From the NCBI RefSeq assembly GCF_023973825.1, contig NC_090120.1, positions 2,086,501-2,150,500 of the forward strand: a DNA stretch of 64,000 bases, written 5' to 3'. Below are positions 38,605-50,097 of the stretch, one piece after another (positions within the stretch are counted from its first letter, which is position 1; each line of letters begins with the position of its first letter). The translations under genes were made by a program, and so were the position numbers. The notes below the pieces were generated by a model. That model was not told the DNA's origin, made no database searches, and saw only the letters and a list, made by a program, of their open reading frames with translations. The stretch comes from Plasmodium brasilianum. Lineage: Eukaryota > Apicomplexa > Aconoidasida > Haemosporida > Plasmodiidae.

Positions 38605-40897
38605 AATTAACAATAAGAAATACGAACCTTTCTATAAGGAAGTGATTAATGTGAAGTAATAACTTTTCTATCTTTAGTTATATATATATTAAACATTCTC
38701 ATGATTGATTACTTTTATTGAAGTGCACCTATATGAACAAGGAATTTTTGATATACATCAATAGAAAAATATATTCTTATATTTTTTTGAATTTGAACGT
38801 ATTATATTTCTTCAAAATGTATTTTAAATTATTATTTCATATCATTACATATTATGACTTAAAATATATATTTGTGTATTTATATATACTTTCATAGAAA
38901 AATATATATGCGTCTTAAAATGAATTTATTATAGTACAATTTTTGTTGTTTCATTTAAGCCGTATATTATTTTATACTTGAACTATATGAAAAAGTATTT
39001 TTTAATATTTCACTTTTTCTAATTTAAAATTATTATATGTTGATATAATTCAAAAAACGTGCTTGACTACTTTAAAATAAAAAATTAACGGGACTTATTT
39101 TGTAAGTAATTAAATGAAGTTCATGTATTTTGTTGCATTGAATTATATATATATATATTTACTTAAAAATACATATTAATTATTCTATAAATTAGGTTGT
39201 ACGAGACATGTGTTATAAATAATACATATTTTAATAGTGCTTTTATTAATTGTTTAACTATTTGTTCCTAGTTTGATAGGGAAAAAATAAATATATAAAA
39301 AAATAATAACTTTATTGTGTATGGGTTATCAATTATTTGCTTAAAAACATTGAATTTGTAATTTTTTTTATTTAAGTGAACTGCTAAAACCATTTGTTAT
39401 TTTATTATTGTTCATAATTTAGGAGTTAATTCAATTTTTCAAAAAATAATTAAATTTAATTTATGTTGAAAATGTATAAATAAATATACTGTATAAATTT
39501 CATTATATTTTACAACGTTAATGGACAACCTTACTGAATTAAATGTAATTATATATCAATAAATAGTACATTGAAATAGTTTTCTTTTTAATATTGTTCT
39601 TCCATAATTGTAGACATTTAAGAATACACTATATATCTCTATAAAAATAAAAATTTCTACTAAGGGTAAGGAAAAAAAATGCATTTTTCTTTTTAGTAAA
39701 ATAATCACATAAAGATAGATATTTATATATAAATTTTATTTCTTATTCTTTTATTTAAATATATTTATTTAAAAATTAATATAATTTCATAGATGTACAT
39801 ATGATTTCATAGCCTGTATTAACCTCTAATAATTTTTTTATATTAATAATAAAAATTTTATAAACAAAATAAAAATGAAAAAAAAATTATTTTTTTATAA
39901 ATGATTTATAAATAGATAATATTCTTTTATTCTTTTTATAAATATTATTAAATTATATCAAAATGAAGACACAATTTTTGTGATAAAGTTTTTCCTAAAT
40001 AATACTAATGAATAAAAATTATCGTGCAACATTTTCCAAAAGTAATTTACATGATTAAATTCTACTTTTTATATATGATTTTTTATAGGTTCAAATGAAA
40101 ATAATATTAAAATATTAATATATATTTTAATTATCCCATTTATATAAATTTTGAAAATTATTTTTTAGTTAATCAATTGATCATTGCATATATTTTTCTT
40201 TGTAAAAATATACATGGGACCTATTGAAAATTACGCTAATATGTATGGGAATATTGCATGGTGAAAATGAAAATATAAATAATAAAAATTCTAATAAGAA
40301 TACATATATATTTTTTTTTATTAATTAATATTACTAAAATTTATTAAAATATTTTAGTCCATTCAAATAATAAATATATGAACAAAAAAGACAAATACTA
40401 CAGTTTTGACAGTGTTTTATTTTATTTATTTTTTTCCTTCGTATTTAATGTATATTCTATGTAAGAAAAAATTAATTAAAAAAAATATATAAAAAATTAA
40501 GTAGTTGAATATAAAGATTTTTCTTTAATTAATAGAGGTATATATTAAACTTAATTAAAAATAATATTCAAAAATTATGATAGAATATTAAAAAGTCAGT
40601 TTTTATTTGTATTTATAATATATGTTTCTGCATATATGAGGTTGTAGTATATATATTTAATACTATAAAGGATTGTATGGGTTGAGGTATTATCTAAAGC
40701 TTCTGTTATTATTATTATAAAACAAAATATTATTCTATCATTATATTATTACCATAAATATACTGTTAAAATAATATATATTCTTTATGAGCAATAAGAG
40801 TTCCTTCTAAAATAAAATGTTTATACTCTTAGTATTATTATTATTATAGCATCCATAAAAATTGTACTTATAGTATTCATATATAGAGCATTCTATT
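38605..40897. other. fam-m 3' flank, third duplicated copy
   Basis: Segments near 40080-40200 and 40330-40440 correspond to 27905-28010 and 28150-28240 after the fam-m at 25507, and to about 16155-16500 after the one at 13752. No gene is seen. Confidence 0.5.
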
Positions 40898-40942
40898 ATC
40901 TATATTCACTACGCTATATATTCTATATAAATTCAACATTTA
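40898..40942 (+). promoter_or_regulatory. conserved fam-gene upstream motif
   Basis: TATCTATATTCACTACGCTA followed by TATATTCTATATAAATTCAA, about 422 bp before the fam-l ATG at 41320. A full-length copy with the A+T-rich tail. Confidence 0.55.
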
Positions 40943-41319
40943 GATATATTTCGAAATCATATATATCTTTGTTTTCTATTTTCTTTTGGAAAAAATTAAT
41001 AAAAAGAATTACTTAATTAGTGCACTACATTAAATAATAAAACTATAGTATTTGAATATTTATGAATAAAATTATATTATCTTATATAGACGAGATATAA
41101 TCTTTTATAATTAAAATTAAAATTTTATAATATGTATTTATAATTTGTTTACTGTATATTTTGTAACAGGAGTTATAGTTATATAATTTTTATTAATTTG
41201 TTACAAATCAATAACAAAAAAATATTTGTAAAATAAATATAGCATCCATTATCATTAGAAGTATATTATATTATTATTAATTGTTTCCTTAGTATATTAG
41301 AGCATTAAATATATTTATA

Positions 41320-42218
41320 ATGGAACAAATAGTTAAGTCAATTTTATTTATTAAAATTTTTGCGTTTATCCTTTTAACTGGGATATGTCATTTTAAAAAT
41401 AATGTGGTATGATATTATCATTGAAGGGTATTTAAATTATTCATATTTTATGTGTTCTATTATTATTAATATTGTTTCATATAATTAATTATTTATCCAT
41501 TAAAAATGATATACATATTTATATATTTTTTTATTCTTAGAACACGTTTAATAAATCCATGGATGGAGAGTACACACTTGGCAGAAAATTAGGTATAAAA
41601 ACTTTTCGATGACTGGCAAAATGTAAGCAGGATAAGGATTCAAATATTTTAGAGTTAGAACAAAATATAAAAAACAATACAAAGTGCAAAAAAAAGGATA
41701 TAGCTATTAATGAAAAAGGAGAAAAAGATAAAAACAAAAAATCTAATAAAAGTTCATTAAATAAGGCACAATACTATACCGAAGTTATAGATTATAATAA
41801 TGGAATGTTTGATGGAAAACATTTCCATTTTGAAAAAAAATGGATTAAAAAAAAAGATTACGATAATTTTCTTGAAAGAAACAGGAGAATTTGTGATATA
41901 TCATTAAGAAAAATAAGATTTAGAAAGTATAGCATTGGAATTGCTATGTTTTTTATTTTTCTCTTGCTGGGAATAGGAATACCCATATTATCAAGTTTAC
42001 CGTCCTTGAAAGAGGCATGGGAAAGCATTACAAACGATGGAATATTGAATAAATTGAAAGTTAATGTAGAAGCATGGGGAGACAATGTACTGTCCTATCT
42101 TATTATAGCATTATTTAGCGTACTTATGGTTATGTTAGCTGTTATGCTTATAGTAGGGTTCTACAAGATTTTAGGAAATAATGAAAAATATAACAAAATT
42201 AAGTTAATAAAGGCGTAA
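41320..42218 (+). pseudogene. fam-l-like protein with a single nonsense codon
   Basis: Exon 1 is 41320-41406 (signal peptide ILFIKIFAFILLTGICHF), the donor is GTATGATATT, the acceptor is TTCTTAG and exon 2 is 41541-42218. Everything is intact except TGA at 41610-41612, where relatives have the first leucine codon of the PEXEL-like RLLAK (here R52-stop-L-A-K). A TTA-to-TGA single-base change would explain it. Downstream the frame is open to the normal end: YYTEVIDYNNGMFDGKHFH, KKWIKKKDYDNFLE, two membrane segments and the tail NNEKYNKIKLIKA. An ATG at 41805 (the M of MFDGKH) could only start a protein lacking signal peptide and PEXEL. It is either a very recent pseudogene, a read-through gene, or a sequence error. 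The motif AATATAAAGTAATAA lies about 41 nt after the stop. Confidence 0.82.
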
Positions 42219-44920
42219 AATGAATAATAAAAAATTAATATGTTTATGTAATGAAAATTTTAATATAAAGTAATAAGCGTAATATTTTTTATGATTTGAT
42301 TAATGAGAATACATATAATTTCTAAAATATTATAAATGTATATGCGTATAACTGGTGTTTTTAAAGCACAACATAAATATATTTTCATTGCTCTTTTTGA
42401 ATCTAAATATTTTAATGCTTTTGAATTTGAGTAGATATTATTATTATATCTTAATAATTACTATTGCATAAAGTATTTATTTATATTTTTAAATATATTT
42501 CTATAAAAAATATGGGTTTATGCTCAAAAGTTTATGTATTATAGTACAATACGGATAATTATTTAGAACCCTAGAAATTAATGTTTGTAATAAAATATAT
42601 TTCTTTCTATTTTGTGAATTTTAATCTAAAATTATTATTTGTTCAGGTAAATAAGAAAGTGTATTATTTTAAAATTAACAATAAGTATATCTTGGAATAT
42701 ATTAAAAGAACGATAGTAAATATATTACGATGTATTGATGTATATATATATGTTATTTTACTTAAGAAAGAACTTAATATTCATTATATATAATATGTTT
42801 TAAGTGAAATGTGTTATAAATTATATCAATTGTAAAAATCCTTTTATTAGAATTTTAATTTTCCTTACATCGAATAAAAGTAAAATTATAAACACATAAT
42901 TAAGTAATATCCTTTTATATAGGATTCTTAGTTAAGAACTTATGGATTATATTTTATTTTCATTTCTATTCTTATTTTATTATATAAGTTTATAAATATT
43001 ATTAAATATACAAACAATTATTATTTAAAAAGAAAAAAATATACTTCATAGATTTAAGAAAATAAAATATTTTTTTACATATAAACTTAAAAAAAAGTTA
43101 AAAGGAATAAATTTAGAATTATAAAAACATTTTTCTAATTGTTAATGTTTTCTTGTTTAAATCTTATATCTTTAATATATAAATGAAAGCAACCTTTGCA
43201 GCACTAAAATTATTTCTTTATAAAAATTAAATTAAGTATATATCGAATTTTTAGAACTAAGTAATTATTTTTTATAGATTAATTCTGGTTAAAATATATT
43301 AAGTCGATATTAAATAAATGAAGTTGTAAGATAACATTACTTTATTACTTTTATATTTTATTTTTGTTATGTGTCACAGTACGTGGTTGACAATGTATGT
43401 AAATATATATTTTAATAAATAATTTTTGTTTAAATAAAAGCAATAATTAACAATTATAACAGAATAAATTTTGCTTTTATTATAATTAGATATATGAATC
43501 ATGTTCTCCGAACTTTGTTTTTATTAAATCTATGCTTACTGTAAAGAAATAATAATTAAAAATAAAATTTTGTACCTCATTATCATTAAAATTATTTCAT
43601 TTATCCTTTCTATATGAATATTTCATTGTTTGAATAATTTTCTATAATTTCAATATTACATATATTTTTGTTTATTATTTTGAACGCAATATTAAGTATA
43701 GTGCAAAATATATTATACATTGTTAATAACTAAAATTCACATTTATAGTAAAATCTAAAGACATATGTAACTATGTACAATAAAAAAAATGAGTGCGTAC
43801 ACGAAGTTTACAATTTACAAATTACCATGGTGCCTAAAAATTTCATGTAATGAGAAATGAAATCCTCCTTTTCAAAATTATTATTCTTATTTGAACGTAT
43901 AGATAATAAATTGTGTAGATAATATAGAAATGGATTCTATCTGGAAACTCAATAAAATAAGAATTACATTTCTATTTCTCAGATTCTATAAACATAAACA
44001 TGTTACTTGCTATTATATTTATGGGAATATTTGTTGTACTTTTGTTTTTATTTGGAGAAAATCAAAACGAAACATAGGCATTTAAATACTATTTGTTATT
44101 ATTAAAATTTACATTATCAAAAAATTTATAATGTAGTTCCACGTATTTATATTATTTATCATATATCAACTTTTTTAATCAGATGTATGTTATGTATAGA
44201 ATAAGGTATTAATGCAGTAAAAAAACATTAAGAATAATGCTAGAGCAGAACATATTTATGAATTATAAAATAATGGTTAGGATTTTATCCATTTGAATTC
44301 AATTAAAATTAGAATTCATCTACCTTAGCGCCAATCATAAATACCCTGTCAACAATATCATATATAATATATATCAATAAAAGAAAAAAAACGTTAATAC
44401 TGTTACATAATGTGTAGCATTTTTAGTTATATTAAATTGAAAGAGGACAAATAATAAAAATTTTGAATAAAGTTATAAAGAAAAAGTAGATATATACTTT
44501 ATATTTTGATTAATGTTTTTATTCCAAGGTTTTAAATTTTTTTATTTATATAATATTATTATTGGTGTTGTTTCTAATGTTGTTTTTTCTTCTGTAATAC
44601 TAAGAAAATAAACGCTACCTCATATTGTTATATAAGAATATCCACTTTTGCTTTATCATCTTGTGTTATATGCTTAAGTTTTAAAATTATTTATATTTCA
44701 TTGTAAGGGGAATCTCGTTTAAAGGGAATTTACTACTACTAATTTTAAAAATAGCATCGTATTTATTTTATCTTTTTTTTTGAATAATTTTTATAGACAT
44801 ATATTCATTTCTTTATTTATCGTTTACATTGCTTTTTAATGAATTTGTACATAAGTGTAACATATATATCACTAAGTATTTTATTTTTTAATGAAAATAA
44901 TATAAACGGTTAATTTTGCA
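42219..44920. other. fam-l 3' flank and strand-switch region
   Basis: The 42590-42790 segment (GTAAATAAGAAAGTGTATTA, TTACTTAAGAAAGAACTTAA) is fam 3' flank, and a 70-codon open frame in it is a by-product. Beyond about 43 kb I see no gene. Transcription direction switches at the end of this gap, where the fam-l and PIR genes face each other tail to tail. Confidence 0.45.
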
Positions 44921-46101
44921 TCAAGTGTGTCCTTGAGGTTGATAGGATATATTATGAGAACTTCCTTCATAATTTCTTTTTACTTCTTCATGAAGGTTTT
45001 GTAGGGATTCTCTCGATTCTTCTTGAAATTTGTTAAGTTCAATAATTTTTTTTTTTCGTAAACGATTATATGTCCAAGATTTCAGTGGTGTAAACTACAT
45101 CAAAATATATGTATATTTATTTAAAAATATAATTTATATATGCTTATAATTTTTGTGGAAATAAATTATTCTATATGTGATAAATTATTATTAATTTTAA
45201 GTATAATACTTATTAACCTTATATAAAAAAAATATAGTGAAAGACATTAGTAATACGATAGCTGTTGTTAAAATGGGAACAAATAAGTAATCTTCTTCTT
45301 TAGGTGGTAATATTTGTGCTGAAGTTTGTTCTAGTTGTGGTAACGTGTGTGGTAAACCATTGCATGGAGTTAATTTATTCATTTTTTCATCATATGCATT
45401 CTTAAAATTTATTAACTCCTCACAAAAAGCGTCATTACTTTTTTTTTGACATTCTTTGTAATGTTGGATATAAAATTGGTAACATTCTTCAATTTTATTA
45501 CAAGTACTACTAGTAGAAGTATCAATTGTACCATTATAATTTTCAAAATCTTCATAATAACTATATAGTGTTTTAAGGTTTTTTAAAATTTCAGAATTAA
45601 TATTTATTATTTCGTTCTTGCATATATTTTCTGTTTTGGACGAAAATTCTCTATATCCCTGAAACCATTTAAAATTCTTATTATAATTATCATCTGAATT
45701 TATCCTATAATTTAAGTATTTACAACGTTTGATGCTATCGGATTCATAGTTTTCCTTTATTTCAATTAAATATCTACCAACCTCTTGGCATGGTGTAGTA
45801 AAATCAGGATAATTTCCCTGCATTCGACCACATTTCACTCCAGGATTTTCTTTACCCTTTACATTCCGAGTATCTTCGATAGCTGTTTCAAATTCACTTT
45901 TATATTTAAGATATAATGTCACAGTATTCTCCTAAAAGTAAAAAATATAAAATAATAATATATAAATGCACAAAACAAAATTTTCATTAAATAGATTTAT
46001 CTACCATTTCTAGAACAACAAAACATTGGATAAAATAATATATATAATAATTAAAAAACAAAAATAAATTTTACGTTTTCTTCTGTAGTGTAAGTTGCCA
46101 T
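44921..46101 (-). CDS. pir: PIR (Plasmodium interspersed repeat) protein
   Basis: This is a complete three-exon variant antigen gene encoding 304 residues. Exon 1 is 46101-46075 (MATYTTEEN, donor GTAAAATT). Exon 2 is 45931-45218 (acceptor ACTTTTAG, donor AAG|GTTAATAA) and exon 3 is 45094-44921 (acceptor ATGTAG, stop TGA). All introns are phase 0. Exon 2 holds the ectodomain with the PIR pattern TPCQEVGRYLIEIKEN, RCKYLNYRIN, spaced cysteines (NIC, STCNKIEEC, ECQ, AFCEEL) and TPCNGLP. A membrane helix follows near the exon end (FVPILTTAIVLLMSFTIFFLYK, about 226-247). Exon 3 starts FTPLKSWTYNRLRKKK and is the basic cytoplasmic tail, with a poly-A tract in frame. Localisation to export vesicles or the red-cell surface is inferred from the family. 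It is the only full-length PIR here and is oriented against the fam genes. Confidence 0.9.
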
Positions 46102-49100
46102 TGTATATAGATATACGTGAATTAAGGAACACAAATTAAATTAGTTTCATTTTAATATTTATTTAAATGGAAAAATATATATAATATGTTAATATGTAGT
46201 ATTTTCATTTTTTTCATATATAGATTTTAAAAACAAAAATTACTTATGAAAAATTCTTCTTTACTTTTTATTAACATTATAATAAATAGAATAGTTAGTA
46301 AAATATAAGATAAACGCTTTTAATTGATAAAATAATAATTGTAAAAACAGGGTTATTTTATTGTATATAAAAAAAAATATAGAGAAAAATTCGCTTTTCT
46401 AATTTTTTATTCATATCAGACTTATATAATTGTACTGATATATTTTACAAAAAAATAAATTAATTTTAGTATATTCTCAAATAAATTTCCTATTATAATT
46501 GAATATTTTTTCAGAAATCCTTTTTTACCTTTTAAAATATTATAAATTGATAAATATTAACTATTTATAAGATATAGTATTTTCTCATTTATTTTATTAT
46601 TATTTTTTTTATTGTTAAGTTAATACCTTTCATATTATTTAAATTAATATTTGTAATAGGCTTTAATAATATATATATTAGTCAATAAACTGAACTTCAC
46701 GAATATTACTAAAATTTAAATTTAACTAAATAAAAAAAGACATTTAGCTAAAAAGAAGTATAGTAAATGAAAATAGGCATTTATTTGTTAAATGAAAAAT
46801 ATACATCCTCAAAAAATTTATTTTAATTATAAATATAACATTCCATGAATGCACTATACCGTATAATTTTAAAATAATCTGCTAATTCTCTTCATTGTAT
46901 TATATACAGAAGTTAAAGTTTTACTTACTTCTTTAGAACCTTCATAATGGGATAATATATATATTTATATTCAATATATAAATGTATGCAGAAAAAGTAA
47001 ATATGTTTATACTATAGAATAATTATTATTATATATTAAAAATAAAAAGCAAAATAATATAATATTTATCTTAATTGCTTTAGTAAAATTTATTATTGAA
47101 ATCATTTGTACATGTAGAATAACAAAAATATAGATTAATATGTCAATCAAAATTTATCATTATAATCTATAGAGTATACATAATATTAGTAATCTTTTTT
47201 ACGACACGAGTTTTTATTTCAATATATAATTAAATAGTTTTGAAGTTTAATATAGTAATATTTTCCAGTTATGTATATGCCACTGCTATTTTATTTATCA
47301 ATATTATAAATCAGATGTGTTCAACATCACAGTAACATTTAATTCAAGGTACTTGGAAAATATTATTAAATTATTTATTCTTTTTTTTATATAATTTATT
47401 GTTCTAAAAAGTTTACTATTATATATATTTACTATAATATATGAATTATAAGTTATATGTTAATTTTATTAATATATTTAACATATAATCAAATGGGTTT
47501 CAAAAAAAGTAAAAAATGAAAAAAAACAATTTTTTTTTTTTATTATTATTTAATATATGGAATTAATTGTATTATTCTTCATGAACAATGTACAGTTAAT
47601 ATAGGGACACAATTATTATAATCGTTAAAATAATCATATATTAAAGTTATTTTACGAAGAATATTCTTTGGTTCTTGTTTTATTTTCTTTATTTATTATA
47701 TTAATATACTTTTTTTTTATTTTTACATAAATGATACACTTAATAAAGTAAAATAGTTATTAATAAGCGTTGCATATTTCACTACATTAAGTTTTTCTTA
47801 CTTACGTTTTATATTAAATTATAAATATATTCATGAGTTTATGTATATTAATATGCTATAATAACATCTCATATTTAATATATATTTTATACACATAGAA
47901 CATGTTTATAAGGTTATAGTTAAAAAATTAAGTTTACATAAAAAATAAATAAAATAAAAGATAACATACATATTAATATTCCTGTAATGTATACTCAATA
48001 TTATTTAAATAAATAAGTGATATATATCTCATATTATAAAATATAAAAGTATTTTTTGAAAAGCGCCTTAATTATATTAAACTGATATACTTCGAGAACT
48101 ATATCTTTATTATTTGTAATATAAAATAAGAATATTTAATTTCCATTGAATTCATTAAAAATTATTAAAACATGGATAATGTTAGTATAGATAGTAAATA
48201 AAAATAATTATTTTCTTAATAAAATATTATTAATATATCATTATATATTTGTTTTATATGTTATAAGTATATTATATTACAAATATAAATTTATATTTCT
48301 GTTAGAATTGTATATCTTGCTTGTAATACCTATAGGTAAGTAAGAATAATATATTTTTTTTATTTATTATTAATATTATTACTGTTTTAATAATATTGTT
48401 TAAAAAAGAAACATAATTATATTTTTATAGTTCTTACCTAATAAAAAAGAGTAAATTAAAATTTACAATCTACCTATTTTTATGGTATATGGTAACAGTA
48501 AAAAATTATTACGTATAAAAATGAGTTTTATATTTTCACACGTAGATTTAATATTATATTATTTTATAAATATGCATATATATGTATATAGATAGATAAT
48601 TTAAAAAAATATATAAAAAGTAATAATAAACAGGAATTTTATTAAATAAGTACAAAAAATATAAAAAGAAAAAGATTAGAAATCAATATTTATAAATTCT
48701 AGTTAAAATGGAAAAATAATATGTAAAAAAAATTTTCTATTAATATAATATAATAAAAATCAAAATAGATATTTAGTCGAAAATGGAAAAGAAAAAATAT
48801 ATGATATTTTTTGAAATTCCTATAAAATAATTTTATTCTTTTTCATTTGTATTTCATTTTAAATAAATGATGAAATATATAAATTTAGTACAGTTTAATT
48901 TAAATACTTTTATATATTTTTATTTTATTTATTTAATTTCACAAAAATAATAATAAACTATAATGCATAAAAAAAAATAACAAAACCATAAGAATTTTTT
49001 TTATATATAGTTTTATATTTTTTTTGCAAATTGTAAAATAAATACAGGTATAAAGGTGAATCGATACATTCAGAATAATATAATTATTATTATATTTTAT

Positions 49101-50097
49101 TCATTTTAATAATTTCACTTATTTTTAAATTTATTTTAACAAAATTTATATAAAACAAAAGAAATACTTTAATGTTATCTATATATATATATATATTTGT
49201 GGACATTTTTCATTTAAGTTGCAATATTTGTTTGGAAAAAAAATTAAATTTTTTATTATGAGATAGAATTTTTAAATATGTTTTTTTCATTTTGCGAATA
49301 TATAAAAACTCACCAAACAAATACTTATTTATATAACAGTTAAGGATTTCGAAATTTATAATAAATGAACACTATAATGGTGAGAACATTCATTAACTCA
49401 TAAAAATATATCATAAATTCATAAAGTACGTGGTATATATTTTTTATAATATATTTAATTATATAAATTATGTATGTATTTCCATAAATTTTTCATGCGT
49501 TTTAACGTATTTGTTTTTTTTTAATTTATTTACATTAATTAATACCTAAAAAATCAAATAATAGGCATATATAAAGTATACAAAATAATTATTTTTCTAA
49601 ATGTGAAGTAAACTGTACATCCAGTATTAATGGAGTACATATAATAAATAATTATATAAATTTAAGTAACAATATTATATTAATTAAAAAATAGAATCAC
49701 AAAACTATTGATTTTTCCTTTCTTTTATTTTTTAATATATTAATTTTCTATAAGCTTAATATTTCAGAAAAATATTAATATTAATATTAATTATATATAT
49801 ATATGTGCTAACATTTTGCTAATTTTATTGATCAAGCATTAATCTAACATGTAATAAATATTATTACATAAAAAAATTAATTATATATACCTCAAATATG
49901 TTTAAAATATATGCATCAAAATTTTTGTATTTAACGACTGCATAACTATTTTATATTGAGCATAACATTACAAGCCTTTTTTTAGTTCCATCAGAGCTTA
50001 CAAAATTTAAATAATATTTTTCGTTAACAGATTCTTTCTATTTAATATAATCCAAATATATTTTAGGTTTATGCCTATGAATTTATAAAATGTATTT
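46102..50097. other. gene-free region between PIR and STP1
   Basis: Both flanking genes read leftwards, so this spans the PIR upstream region and the STP1 downstream region. I see no coding stretch on either strand and no match to the fam upstream motif. It consists of A+T-rich DNA with small TA runs. Confidence 0.5.

Noticed and set aside
42581..42793. 70-codon + strand frame after the fam-l at 41320
   Set aside because: It falls in conserved fam 3' flank. The same segment after other fam genes contains stops.
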